A stretch of 64,000 nt of DNA from Procambarus clarkii (Eukaryota > Arthropoda > Malacostraca > Decapoda > Cambaridae): positions 8,429,304 through 8,493,303 of the forward strand of contig NC_091230.1 in assembly GCF_040958095.1 (NCBI RefSeq). The letters run 5' to 3'. The first letter of the stretch is position 1. Every line of letters starts with the position of its first letter. Under the pieces are notes generated by a model. It made no database searches, was not told the DNA's origin, and saw nothing but the letters and a program-made list of their open reading frames with translations. Below are positions 1-11,339 of this stretch, piece after piece. The position numbers and the translations under genes were made by a program.

Positions 1-1182
1 CTTCATAGTTTCTTTTTGCTTTCCTTATCTCTTTTTTAATATTTGTAACCATTTGTACGAATTTCTGTTCTAAAGTGACCTCCCCATTTTTAATCCTTTT
101 GTACCAAGCTCTCTTTTTACCTATAAGGTTCTTCAATTCTTTGTTATCCACATTGGGTCATTAGTATTCGATCTATTCAATTTGTATGGTATACTACGTT
201 CCTGTGCTTTGTTTAAAATATTCTTAAATAAGTTATATATTGAATCCACATCGAAATCCCCATTTACGTCACCTATCGCTGGGTTCATGTCTCGCTCCAA
301 GACCGGCCCCCACCCCATACCCAAGACTTTCCAATCAGTTTGACCCAAAAAATTTCTTAGGCTATTAAAATCAGCTTTTCGAAAATCTGGCACTTTAACA
401 GAATTTTCTCCTACAAGTCTATTCCATTCTATGCTAAATCTGATTTCTTTGTGGTCACTGTTCCCTAGCTCACTCCCTATTTCGATGTCATTAATTTGTG
501 TTTCCCTGTTAGTCAACACTAAATCTAAAATATTATATTCCCATGTTGGTTCCTTAATGTGTTGCGAAAGAAAGCAATCGTCAATTAATTCTAGAAAATC
601 TTCTGCTTCACTATTCCCTGTTTTGTTCAACCAGTTTATTCCACTAAAATTAAAGTCACCCATGATGTAAATACTGTTAGATCTAGATGCCCTAGATATT
701 TCATCCCATAGATGCTTTGCTTCCATTCTGTCTAAATTTGGTGGCCTATATATAACTCCTATTATAATATTATTTGCTTTTTCGTATAATTCTATCCAAT
801 TAGTTTCTGTGTGTGGCTCAGTTTTGATTCCCTCTTTGAGACTACATTTCAAATTGTCCCTAACATATATGGCTACTCCCCCTCCTCGTCTAATATATCT
901 ATCTGTGTGAAATAGTTTAAATCCATTTATTTTATATTCAGCTAATAGTTCTCTATTTTCTACATTCATCCACGTTTCGGTAAGTGCAATAATATCTATT
1001 TTTTCTGTGCAGACAAGGGCATTTAATTCGTTAATTTTATTTCTTAGACTTCTACTGTTAGTGTAATATACCCTAAGTGAATTGTTATTTTGAGGCCATT
1101 CTCTTTCCCTGATCATTTTGCCAATTCTTTTCTCCCACAAACACATACTTTTATTATCTCCTTCCTCCAAATCAATTCCCAT
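1..1182 (-). pseudogene. CR1-type LINE ORF2, endonuclease part (A-type copy 1), cut by window edge
   Basis: This is the 5' part of a LINE ORF2 (target-cleaving endonuclease plus reverse transcriptase). The ATG at 1182 (MGIDLEEG) is the first ATG after the ORF1 stop. The exonuclease/endonuclease/phosphatase fold is clear from its motifs in order: YTNSRSLRNK, LTETWM, GGGVAIYVRD, GVIYRPPN, GDFNFSGINW, ILDLVLTN and SDHKEI. A 1-nt deletion near 132 (a run of A/T shortened against intact copies) produces a premature TGA after WITKN. The linker toward the RT continues in another frame to position 1. The same lesion occurs in the copy at 9278-10327, so the two are duplicates of each other and not separate insertions. 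Confidence 0.9.
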
Positions 1183-1193
1183 ACCTCTATCTA

Positions 1194-2102
1194 CTAACAG
1201 TTTAAACCCAAACAAACACCTCTAACCACTTCTTCCAACGAGTTCGCAACAGCAACAACCCCAGCTCTCAATAGATGCACCCCATCACGAGCATGCATTT
1301 CATTTCTTCCATAGAAGTATTCCCAGTTGTCTATGAAAGATATTGCATTTGATTTGCAATATCTTTCCAGCCGGCAATTGACACCAAGTGCCCTTGACAT
1401 CCATTCATTTCCCACTCTTTTTCTTGGAAGAATGCCACATATGATCGGGATTCCTCCCTTGCTCCTAACTAATTCAATGGCTGTCCTGAATCTCTGTATT
1501 AGTTCCTCACTCCTAACTCGTCCAACATCATTACCTCCTGCACTAATACAAATAATGGGTTTGTTTCCATTTCTCGTCATAATATCATTCATGTTTCCAA
1601 CAATATCACCAATTCCAGCTCCCGGATAGCACACCCTTAATCTGTTCCCCCTATCTCTGGCACAAAACGTTCTGTCAAAATACCTCACCTGGGAATTTCC
1701 CACAACCAAAATTCGCTTCGATTCTCCCTTTTCCTTTCGAGCAGTTTGAGGGACCTGCGCTTCAATGCTCCTCGTTACTTTGTCTTTGTCACCTTGTTGA
1801 ACAACAGGTTCAACACAGCACTCGTTCTCTAATACGTCAAATGCATTAAAGGTCCTTAGGTGTAGGCTATTAGTTGTCGGTTTTGCCAAGGTCTTCTTAA
1901 GACCCCTGTCTTTCACAACTTGCCAAGACGAGGTCTTCTTATTATTGGTCCCGTCAGTCTTTCTTAATGAGGTCCGGTCAACACTGGCCTCCTCCTTCGT
2001 TTCCTCCCGAAGTCTCAGCCATCGTACCTCCTCCCGCTGGGAATCCATCTCTGCTCTCAGAGCTCCAACCAGACTCACCAAATCCTTCACTAATCCTTCC
2101 AT
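1194..2102 (-). CDS. CR1-type LINE ORF1 with SGNH/GDSL esterase domain (copy 1)
   Basis: Open frame of 302 aa from ATG 2102, which has A at -3 and G at +4; an upstream GTG reading is not needed. Residues about 10-35 are heptad-like (LVKDLVSLVGALRAEM...), a likely coiled coil. An SGNH hydrolase-like domain follows: block I near residues 132-137, the GGND block at about 189-192, and DGVHL near 274-278 carrying the Asp/His pair. Here block I reads VVGNSQ, whereas other copies read VVGDSQ. CR1 ORF1 proteins with an esterase domain are an established type, thought to act as RNA chaperone or membrane-associated factors. The stop lies 11 nt upstream of the ORF2 ATG, which suggests termination-reinitiation. 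Confidence 0.9.
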   Translation of the reverse strand: MEGLVKDLVSLVGALRAEMDSQREEVRWLRLREETKEEASVDRTSLRKTDGTNNKKTSSWQVVKDRGLKKTLAKPTTNSLHLRTFNAFDVLENECCVEPVVQQGDKDKVTRSIEAQVPQTARKEKGESKRILVVGNSQVRYFDRTFCARDRGNRLRVCYPGAGIGDIVGNMNDIMTRNGNKPIICISAGGNDVGRVRSEELIQRFRTAIELVRSKGGIPIICGILPRKRVGNEWMSRALGVNCRLERYCKSNAISFIDNWEYFYGRNEMHARDGVHLLRAGVVAVANSLEEVVRGVCLGLNC

Positions 2103-2185
2103 TATTGCAATAGTAATGTTATTAGAATCAGAGCTCCAGCTAACACAACCTCTCACTGTGACTGCACCTGACTGACTGCGACTGC
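2103..2185 (-). promoter_or_regulatory. Probable CR1 5' leader (A-type)
   Basis: The sequence upstream of the ORF1 ATG is conserved in all three A-type copies (2103-2185, 6887-6969, 11248-11330). It contains a duplicated GGTGCAGTC word. Beyond it, similarity to the element stops and an inverted fragment begins, so this is probably the 5' UTR or internal promoter of near-full-length elements. No promoter motif is certain. Confidence 0.45.
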
Positions 2186-2194
2186 ACCTGACTT

Positions 2195-2580
2195 ACTGAA
2201 CCAGTATTTACCCAATTTATTGATGGAGTGGGTAATGAATGGATGTCGAGGGCACTTGGTGTCAATTGCCGGCTGGAAAGATATTGCAAATCAAATGCAA
2301 TATCTATCATAGACAACTGGGAACACTTCTATGGAAGAAATGAAATGTATGCTCGTGATGGGGTGTATCTATCGAGGGCTGGGGTTGTTGCTGCTGCGAA
2401 CTCGTTGGAACCAGTGGTTTGAGGTGTTTGTTTGGGTTTAAACTGTTAGTAGATAGTGGTATGTGAATTGATTTGGAGGAAGGAGGTAATAAAAGTATGT
2501 GTTCGTGGGAGAAAGGAAATGGCAAAACGATCAGGTTAAGAAAAGGGCCTCAAAAAAACAATTCACTTTGGGTATATTAC
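2195..2580 (+). mobile_element. Inverted CR1 fragment: ORF1 end, ORF1-ORF2 gap, ORF2 start
   Basis: A patchwork opposite in orientation to its neighbour. A snippet of about 24 bp of CR1 3' coding sequence (minus sense, 2195-2218) is followed by plus-strand ORF1 C-terminus from GVGNEW through the DGVYLSRAGV esterase block to a stop at 2420-2422, then the intercistronic gap and a decayed ORF2 start (ATG followed by TGA). It ends at the equivalent of the YYTNS codons. The same patchwork occurs at 6979-7364 and 11340-11725, so it was copied with its neighbour. Confidence 0.8.
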
Positions 2581-2585
2581 ACTTA

Positions 2586-3009
2586 AGAAGAACTAAGTTA
2601 ATTCCCCAAATTACAAATCTTTCATATGAAGAAAGATTAACAAAGCTTAAGTTGCATTCACTGGAAAGGCGAAGAGTTAGGGGTGACATGATAGAGGTTT
2701 ACAAGTGGGTGAATACACATAACAAACGGGATATTAATAGGGTATTAAAAGTATCAACACAAGACACAACACGAAACAATGAGTATAAATTTGATAAGTT
2801 TAGATTTAGGAAAGACTTGGGTAAATACCGGTTCAGTAACAGGGTTGTTGATTTGTGGAACCAATTGCCGCGTAACATTGTGGAGGTGGGGTCCCTCGAT
2901 TGTTTCAAGCATGGGTTGGACATGTATATGAGTGGGATTGAGTGGTTATAAATAGGAGCTGCCTCGTATGGGCCAATGGGCCTTCTGCAGTTGCCTTTGT
3001 TCTTAAGAA
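2586..3009 (+). mobile_element. 5'-truncated CR1 copy: ORF2 C-terminus plus 3' tail
   Basis: Plus-strand ORF2 C-terminal domain from KLIPQITNLSYEERL to SGIEWL with stop at 2949-2951, followed by the 3' UTR module (GGAGCTGCC, CGTATGGGCC, CCTTCTGCAG) and the terminal TTGTTCTTA. It is complete at the 3' end and truncated at the 5' end, the usual product of target-primed reverse transcription. It abuts tail-to-tail the minus-strand element starting at 3010. Confidence 0.9.
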
Positions 3010-3068
3010 GAACATAAGAACAATGGCAACTGCAGAAGGCCCATTGGCCCATACGAGGCAGCTCCTAT
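3010..3068 (-). repeat. CR1 3' UTR and 8-bp tail (copy 2)
   Basis: Read on the minus strand this is the module just after the ORF2 stop: GGAGCTGCCTCGTATGGGCC, then GGGCCTTCTGCAG, then TTCTTATG-type octamers. Octamer-repeat 3' ends in place of poly(A) are an established CR1 trait. Equivalent tails occur at about 25 places in the window and mark the 3' end of each copy. Confidence 0.85.
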
Positions 3069-5963
3069 TTATAACCACCCAATCCCACTCATATACATGT
3101 CCAACCCATGCTTGAAACAATCGAGGGACCCCACCTCCACAATGTTACGCGGCAATTGGTTCCACAAATCAACAACCCTGTTACTGAACCGGTATTTACC
3201 CAAGTCTTTCCTAAATCTAAACTTATCAAATTTATACTCATTGTTTCGTTTTGTGTCTTGTGTTGATACTTTTAATACCCTATTAATATCCCGTTTGTTA
3301 TGTGTATTCACCCACTTGTAAACCTCTATCATGTCACCCCTAACTCTTCGCCTTTCCAGTGAATGCAACTTAAGCTTTGTTAATCTTTCTTCATATGAAA
3401 GATTTGTAATTTGGGGAATTAACTTAGTCATCCTAAGCTGGACACGTTCAAGTGAATTTATATCCATTCTATAATATGGCGACCAAAACTGAACTGCATA
3501 ATCTAAATGGGGCCTAACTAGAGCAAGATATAGCTTGAGAACCACACCAGGTGTCTTGTTACTAATGCTGCGATTAATAAATCCAAGTGTCCTATTTGCC
3601 TTATTACGAACATTTATGCATTGATCCTTTTGTTTTAAATTCTTACTAATCATAACTCCCAGATCACTTTCGCAATCTCAACACCATCTAGCTTGTATCT
3701 TGTAACTCTATCATCATTACCTAGCCTCAGAACTTTACATTTATCAGCATTAAACTGCATTTGCCAATCCTTTGACCATTTCAAAACCCTATCTATATCA
3801 ACTTGAAGTGATAGTGAGTCCTCCTCCGAATTAATTTCCCTACCGATATTTGTATCATCGGCAAATTTGCAAATGTTGCTACTCAAACCTGAATCTAAAT
3901 CATTCATATATATTATAAACACCAGAGGTCCCAGGACAGAGCCCTGAGGTACTCCACTAACAACATTATCCCACTCTGACTTAACCCCATTTATACTAAC
4001 TCTCTGTTTTCTTTGGAATAGCCATGCCCTAATCCAAGTTAATATAGCACCCCCAATACCATGAGCTTCTATTTTTTTAATTAGTCTTTCATGTGGCACT
4101 GTATCAAAAGCTTTGATAAAGTCAAGGTACACAACATCACAATCCTTACCACTATCAACTGCCTCAATTATGCTAGAATAAAAAGATAACAAATTTGTTA
4201 AACATGACTCAATTATTAATTTATGTTTTTCAAGATGAAGACGAATTTTATTTGCTATTATAGATTCGAGTAACTTTCCCACAATAGACGTTAGGCTAAT
4301 TGGTCGATAGTTAGACGCAAGTGATCTATCTCCTTTCTTAAAAACTGGTATCACATTAGCAACTTTCCAAAACTCTGGCACTCTGCCTGACTCTATTGAT
4401 TTATTAAATATGGTTGACATTCGGTCACAAAGCTCCTCTTTGCATTCTTTAAGCACCCTGGCAAACACTTCATCCGGCCCTGGGGATTTGTTTCGTTTGA
4501 GTTTTACTAGTTGTTTAAGAACATCCTCCCGAGTAACTGTTAAACTCGTCAACCTGTCCTCGTCCCCACCCACATAGACTTGTTCGGCTGAAGGCATATT
4601 GTTAAGTTCCTCTTTAGTAAATACAGATACAAAATATTTATTGAAAATACTACTCATCTCTTCATCACTATCTGTTATTTGACCTGACTCAGTTTTTAAT
4701 GGACCTATCCTTTCCCTAGTCTTAGTATGATATAACTGAAAAAAACCTTTAGGATTTGTCTTTGCTTGCCCTGCTATGCGAACTTCATAGTTTCTTTTTG
4801 CTTTCCTTATCTCTTTTTTAACATTTCTAACCAGTTGTACGAATTCCTCTTCTAAAGTGGCCTCCCCATTTTTAATCCTTTTGTACCAAGCTCTCTTTTT
4901 ACCTATAAGGTTCTTCAAATTCTTTGGTATCCACTTTGGGTCATTAGTATTCGATCTATTCAATTTGTATGGTATACTACGTTCCTGTGCTTTGTTTAGA
5001 ATATTCTTAAATAAGTTATATATTGAATCCACATCGAAATCACCATTTACGTCACCTATCGCTGGGTTCATGTCTCGCTCCAAGACCGACCCACACCCCA
5101 TACCCAAGACTTTCCAATCAATTTGACTCAAAAAAATTCTTAGGCTATTAAAATCAGCTTTACGAAAATCTGGCACTTTAACAGAATTTTCTCCTACAGG
5201 TCTATTCCATTCTATGCTAAATCTGATTTCTTTCTGATCACTGTTCCCTAGCTCACTCCCTATTTCGATGTCATTAATTTGTGTTTCCTTGTTAGTTAAC
5301 ACTATATCTAAAATATTATTTTCCCGTGTTGGTTCCTTAATGTGTTGCGTAAGAAAGCAATCGTCAATTAATTCTAGAAAATCTTCTGCTTCACTATTCC
5401 CTGTTTTGTTCAACCAGTTTATTCCACTAAAATTAAAGTCACCCATGACATAAATACTGTCAGATCTAGATGCTCTAGATATTTCATCCCATAGATGCTT
5501 TGCTTCCATTCTGTCTAAATTTGGTGGCCTATATATAACTCCTATTATAATATTTTTTGTTTTTTCGTTTAATTCTATCCAAATAGTTTCTGTGTGGCTC
5601 AGTTTTGATTCCCTCTTTGAGACTACATTTCAAATTGTCCCTAACATATATGGCTACTCCACCTCCTCGTCTAATATATCTATCTGTGTGAAATAGTTTA
5701 AATCCATTTATTTGATATTCAGCTAATAGTTCTCTATTTTCTACATTCATCCACGTTTCGGTAAGTGCAATAATATCTATTTTTTCTGTGCAGACAAGAG
5801 CATTTAATTCGTTAATTTTATTTCTTTGACTTCTACTGTTAGTGTAATATACCCTAAGTGAATTGTTATTTTGAGGCCCTTCTCTTTCCCTGATCATTTT
5901 GCCAATTCCTTTCTCCCACAAACACATACTTTTATTACCTCCTTCTTCCAAATCAATTCCCAT
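3069..5963 (-). pseudogene. CR1 ORF2, nearly full length but frameshifted (A-type copy 2)
   Basis: Covers endonuclease, linker, RT and C-terminal domain. RT motifs YRPISLTS, YLDFIKAFDTVPHERL, GVPQGSVLGP and KFADDT are present. Lesions: a 2-nt loss in a GTGTGTG run near 5597 shifts the frame after KTEPH; a 27-nt in-frame loss near 4205 removes nine residues (QHGFINGRS in intact copies), an RT core segment; a 13-nt loss near 3672, between direct repeats ATTGCGAA, shifts the frame before VMISKN. The last two lesions are shared with the copy at 7433-10327. ATG at 5963. Confidence 0.9.
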
Positions 5964-5977
5964 ACCTCTATCTACTA

Positions 5978-6886
5978 TCAGTTTATACTCAAACAAACAC
6001 CTCTAACTACTTCTTCCAACGAGTTCGCAACAGCAACAACCCCACCTCTCGATAGATGCACCCCATCACGAGCATACATTTCATTTCTTCCATAGAAGTG
6101 TTCCCAGTTGTCTATGAAAGATATTGCATTTGATTTGCAATATCTTTCCAGCCGGCAATTGACACCAAGTGCCCTCGACATCCATTCATTTCCCACTCCC
6201 TTTCTTGGAAGAATGCCACATATGATCGGGATTCCTCCCTTGCTCCTAACAAATTCTTCTGAATTTGTCCTGAATCTCTGTATTAGTTCCTCACTTCTAA
6301 CTCGCCCAACATCATTACCTCCTGTACTAATACAAATAATGGGTTTGTTTCCATTTCCCGTCATAATATCATTCATGTTTCCAACAATATCACCAATTCC
6401 AGCTCCAGGATAGCAAACCCTTAATCTGTTCCCCCTATGTCTGGCACAAAACGTTCTGTCTAAATACTTCACCTGGGAATCTCCCACAACCAAAATTCGC
6501 TTCGATTCTCCCTTTTCCTTTCGAGCAGTTTCAGGGACCTGCGCTTCAATGCTCCTCGTTACTTTGTCTTTGCCACCTTGTTGAACAACAGGTTCAACAC
6601 AGCACTCGTTCTCTAATACGTCAAATGCGTTAAAAGTCCTTAGGTGTAGGCTATTAGTTGTCGGTTTTGCCAAGGTCTTCTTAAGACCCCTGTCTTTCAC
6701 AACTTGCCAAGACGAGGTCTTCTTATTATTGGTCCCGTCAGTCTTTCTTAATGAGGTCCGGTCAACACTGGCCTCCTCCTTCGTTACCTCCCGAAGTCTC
6801 AGCCATCGTACCTCCTCCCGCTGGGAATCCATCTCTGCTCTCAGAGCTCCAACCAGACTCACCAAATCCTTCACTAATCCTTCCAT
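5978..6886 (-). CDS. CR1-type LINE ORF1 with esterase domain (copy 2), intact
   Basis: 302 aa from ATG 6886. Coiled-coil-like N-terminus, Lys/Arg-rich middle (KKTSSWQVVKDRGLKKTL), then the SGNH esterase: VVGDSQ at about residues 133-138 (the Ser nucleophile block), STGGND near 187-192, DGVHLSRGG near 274-282. All expected catalytic residues are visible here, unlike copies 1 and 3, which read GNS. The C-terminus reads CLSIN, not CLGLNC. The ORF2 ATG follows 11 nt after the stop. Confidence 0.9.
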   Translation of the reverse strand: MEGLVKDLVSLVGALRAEMDSQREEVRWLRLREVTKEEASVDRTSLRKTDGTNNKKTSSWQVVKDRGLKKTLAKPTTNSLHLRTFNAFDVLENECCVEPVVQQGGKDKVTRSIEAQVPETARKEKGESKRILVVGDSQVKYLDRTFCARHRGNRLRVCYPGAGIGDIVGNMNDIMTGNGNKPIICISTGGNDVGRVRSEELIQRFRTNSEEFVRSKGGIPIICGILPRKGVGNEWMSRALGVNCRLERYCKSNAISFIDNWEHFYGRNEMYARDGVHLSRGGVVAVANSLEEVVRGVCLSIN

Positions 6887-6978
6887 TATTGCAATAGTAA
6901 TGTTATTAGAATCAGAGCTCCAGCTAACACAACCTCTCACTGTGACTGCACCTGACTGACTGCGACTGCACCTGACTT

Positions 6979-7364
6979 ACTGAACCAGTATTTACCCAAT
7001 TTATTGATGGAGTGGGTAATGAATGGATGTCGAGGGCACTTGGTGTCAATTGCCGGCTGGAAAGATATTGCAAATCAAATGCAATATCTATCATAGACAA
7101 CTGGGAACACTTCTATGGAAGAAATGAAATGTATGCTCGTGATGGGGTGTATCTATCGAGGGCTGGGGTTGTTGCTGTTGCGAACTCGTTGGAACCAGTG
7201 GTTTGAGGTGTTTGTTTGGGTTTAAACTGTTAGTAGATAGTGGTATGTGAATTGATTTGGAGGAAGGAGGTAATAAAAGTATGTGTTCGTTGGAGAAAGG
7301 AAATGGCAAAACGATCAGGTTAAGAAATGGGCCTCAAAATAACAATTCACTTTGGGTATATTAC
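6979..7364 (+). mobile_element. Inverted CR1 fragment, second copy
   Basis: Same patchwork as at 2195-2580: plus-strand ORF1 esterase C-terminus with stop at 7204-7206, intercistronic gap, decayed ORF2 start. It runs directly into the minus-strand tail at about 7368, without the extra 3'-end copy that follows the first and third occurrences. Confidence 0.8.
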
Positions 7365-7367
7365 ACT

Positions 7368-10327
7368 TAAGAAGAACATAAGAACAAAGGCAACTGCAGA
7401 AGGCCCATTGGCCCATACGAGGCAGCTCCTATTTATAACCACCCAATCCCACTCATATACATGTCCAACCCATGCTTGAAACAATCGAGGGACCCCACCT
7501 CCACAATGTTACGCGGCAATTGGTTCCACAAATCAACAACCCTGTTACTGAACCGGTATTTACCCAAGTCTTTCCTAAATCTAAACTTATCAAATTTATA
7601 CTCATTGTTTCGTGTTGTGTCTTGTGTTGATACTTTTAATACCCTATTAATATCCCGTTTGTTATGTGTATTCACCCACTTGTAAACCTCTATCATGTCA
7701 CCCCTAACTCTTCGCCTTTCCAGTGAATGCAACTTAAGCTTTGTTAATCTTTCTTCATATGAAAGATTTGTAATTTGGGGAATTAACTTAGTCATCCTAA
7801 GCTGGACACGTTCAAGTGAATTTATATCCATTCTATAATATGGCGACCAAAACTGAACTGCATAATCTAAATGGGGCCTAACTAGAGCAAGATATAGCTT
7901 GAGAACCACACCAGGTGTCTTGTTACTAATGCTGCGATTAATAAATCCAAGTGTCCTATTTGCCTTATTACGAACATTTATGCATTGATCCTTTTGTTTT
8001 AAATTCTTACTAATCATAACTCCCAAATCACTTTCGCAATCTCAACACCATCTAGCTCGTATCTTGTAACTCTATCATTATTACCTAGCCTCAGAACTTT
8101 ACATTTATCAGCATTAAACTGCATTTGCCAATCCTTTGACCATTTCAAAACCCTATCTATATCAACTTGAAGTGATAGTGAGTCCTCCTCCGAATTAATT
8201 TCCCTACCGATTTTTGTATCATCGGCAAATTTGCAAATGTTGCTACTCAAACCTGAATCTAAATCATTCATATATATTATAAACACCAGAGGTCCCAGGA
8301 CAGAGCCCTGAGGTTCTCCACTAACAACATTATCCCACTCTGACTTAACCCCATTTATACTAACTCTCTGTTTTCTTTGGAATAGCCATGCCCTAATCCA
8401 AGTTAATATAGCACCCCCAATACCATGAGCTTCTATTTTTTTAATTAGTCTTTCATGTGGCACTGTATCAAAAGCTTTGCTAAAGTCAAGGTACACAACA
8501 TCACAATCCTTACCACTATCAACTGCCTCAACTATGCTAGAATAAAAAGATAACAAATTTGTTAAACATGACTCAATTATTAATTTATGTTTTTCAAGAT
8601 GAAGACGAATTTTATTTGCTATTATAGATTCGAGTAACTTTCCCACAATAGACGTTAGGCTAATTGGTCGATAGTTAGACGCAAGTGATCTATCTCCTTT
8701 CTTAAAAACTGGTATCACATTTAGCAACTTTCCAAAACTCTGGCACTCTGCCTGACTATTGATTTATTAAATATGGTTGACATTCGGTCACAAAGCTCCT
8801 CTTTGCATTCTTTAAGCACCCTGGCAAACACTTCATCCGGCCCTGGGGATTTGTTTCGTTTGAGTTTTACTATTTGTTTAAGAACATCCTCCCTAGTAAC
8901 TGTTAAACTCGTCAACCTGTCCTCGTCCCCACCCACATAGACTTGTTCGGCTGAAGGCATATTGTTAAGTTCCTCTTTAGTAAATACAGATACAAAATAT
9001 TTATTGAAAGTACTACTCATCTCTTCATCACTATCTGTTATTTGACCTGTCTCAGTTTTTAATGGACCTATCCTTTCCCTAGTCTTAGTACTATATAACT
9101 GAAAAAACCCTTTAGGATTTGTCTTTGCTTGCCCTGCTATGCGAACTTCATAGTTTCTTTTTGCTTTCCTTATCTCTTTTTTAATATTTGTAACCATTTG
9201 TACGAATTTCTGTTCTAAAGTGACCTCCCCATTTTTAATCCTTTTGTACCAAGCTCTCTTTTTACCTATAAGGTTCTTCAATTCTTTGTTATCCACTTTG
9301 GGTCATTAGTATTCGATCTATTCAATTTGTATGGTATACTACGTTCCTGTGCTTTGTTTAAAATATTCTTAAATAAGTTATATATTGAATCCACATCGAA
9401 ATCCCCATTTACGTCACCTATCGCTGGGTTCATGTCTCGCTCCAAGACCGGCCCCCACCCCATACCCAAGACTTTCCAATCAGTTTGACCCAAAAAATTT
9501 CTTAGGCTATTAAAATCAGCTTTTCGAAAATCTGGCACTTTAACAGAATTTTCTCCTACAAGTCTATTCCATTCTATGCTAAATCTGATTTCTTTGTGGT
9601 CACTGTTCCCTAGCTCACTCCCTATTTCGATGTCATTAATTTGTGTTTCCCTGTTAGTCAACACTAAATCTAAAATATTATATTCCCATGTTGGTTCCTT
9701 AATGTGTTGCGAAAGAAAGCAATCGTCAATTAATTCTAGAAAATCTTCTGCTTCACTATTCCCTGTTTTGTTCAACCAGTTTATTCCACTAAAATTAAAG
9801 TCACCCATGACGTAAATACTGTTAGATCTAGATGCCCTAGATATTTCATCCCATAGATGCTTTGCTTCCATTCTGTCTAAATTTGGTGGCCTACATATAA
9901 CTCCTATTATAATATTATTTGCTTTTTCGTATAATTCTATCCAATTAGTTTCTGTGTGTGGCTCAGTTTTGATTCCCTCTTTGAGACTACATTTCAAATT
10001 GTCCCTAACATATATGGCTACTCCCCCTCCTCGTCTAATATATCTATCTGTGTGAAATAGTTTAAATCCATTTATTTTATATTCAGCTAATAGTTCTCTA
10101 TTTTCTACATTCATCCACGTTTCGGTAAGTGCAATAATATCCATTTTTTCTGTGCAGACAAGGGCATTTAATTCGTTAATTTTATTTCTTAGACTTCTAC
10201 TGTTAGTGTAATATACCCTAAGTGAATTGTTATTTTGAGGCCATTCTCTTTCCCTGATCATTTTGCCAATTCTTTTCTCCCACAAACACATACTTTTATT
10301 ATCTCCTTCCTCCAAATCAATTCCCAT
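7368..10327 (-). pseudogene. CR1 ORF2 with 3' tail, multiply frameshifted (A-type copy 3)
   Basis: Tail and 3' UTR at 7368-7432, coding relic 7433-10327 (ATG 10327). The endonuclease is open (9278-10327). Then a 1-nt loss near 9279 (shared with copy 1), a 2-nt loss near 8757 and a 1-nt gain near 8731 disturb the linker and fingers. The RT has the 27-nt in-frame deletion near 8568, GEPQGSVLGP in place of GVPQG, and FADDTKIG. The 13-nt slippage deletion near 8037 shifts the frame before the C-terminal domain (7433-8026). Not functional. Confidence 0.9.
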
Positions 10328-10338
10328 ACCTCTATCTA

Positions 10339-11247
10339 CTAACAGTTTAAACCCAAACAAACACCTCTAACCACTTCTTCCAACGAGTTCGCAACAGCAA
10401 CAACCCCAGCTCTCAATAGATGCACCCCATCACGAGCATGCATTTCATTTCTTCCATAGAAGTATTCCCAGTTGTCTATGAAAGATATTGCATTTGATTT
10501 GCAATATCTTTCCAGCCGGCAATTGACACCAAGTGCCCTTGACATCCATTCATTTCCCACTCTTTTTCTTGGAAGAATGCCACATATGATCGGGATTCCT
10601 CCCTTGCTCCTAACTAATTCAATGGCTGTCCTGAATCTCTGTATTAGTTCCTCACTCCTAACTCGTCCAACATCATTACCTCCTGCACTAATACAAATAA
10701 TGGGTTTGTTTCCATTTCTCGTCATAATATCATTCATGTTTCCAACAATATCACCAATTCCAGCTCCCGGATAGCACACCCTTAATCTGTTCCCCCTATC
10801 TCTGGCACAAAACGTTCTGTCAAAATACCTCACCTTGGAATTTCCCACAACCAAAATTCGCTTCGATTCTCCCTTTTCCTTTCGAGCAGTTTGAGGGACC
10901 TGCGCTTCAATGCTCCTCGTTACTTTGTCTTTGTCACCTTGTTGAACAACAGGTTCAACACAGCACTCGTTCTCTAATACGTCAAATGCGTTAAAAGTCC
11001 TTAGGTGTAGGCTATTAGTTGTCGGTTTTGCCAAGGTCTTCTTAAGACCCCTGTCTTTCACAACTTGCCAAGACGAGGTCTTCTTATTATTGGTCCCGTC
11101 AGTCTTTCTTAATGAGGTCCGGTCAACACTGGCCTCCTCCTTCGTTTCCTCCCGAAGTCTCAGCCATCGTACCTCCTCCCGCTGGGAATCCATCTCTGCT
11201 CTCAGAGCTCCAACCAGACTCACCAAATCCTTCACTAATCCTTCCAT
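10339..11247 (-). CDS. CR1-type LINE ORF1 with esterase domain (copy 3)
   Basis: 302 aa from ATG 11247, almost identical to the protein at 1194-2102, including block I reading VVGNS where the Asp before the nucleophile Ser is Asn. One difference is K for Q directly after GNS. Same coiled coil and esterase layout. Shared variants with copy 1 point to segmental duplication. Confidence 0.88.
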   Translation of the reverse strand: MEGLVKDLVSLVGALRAEMDSQREEVRWLRLREETKEEASVDRTSLRKTDGTNNKKTSSWQVVKDRGLKKTLAKPTTNSLHLRTFNAFDVLENECCVEPVVQQGDKDKVTRSIEAQVPQTARKEKGESKRILVVGNSKVRYFDRTFCARDRGNRLRVCYPGAGIGDIVGNMNDIMTRNGNKPIICISAGGNDVGRVRSEELIQRFRTAIELVRSKGGIPIICGILPRKRVGNEWMSRALGVNCRLERYCKSNAISFIDNWEYFYGRNEMHARDGVHLLRAGVVAVANSLEEVVRGVCLGLNC

Positions 11248-11339
11248 TATTGCAATAGTAATGTTATTAGAATCAGAACTCCAGCTAACACAACCTCTCA
11301 CTGTGACTACACCTGACTGACTGCGACTGCACCTGACTT

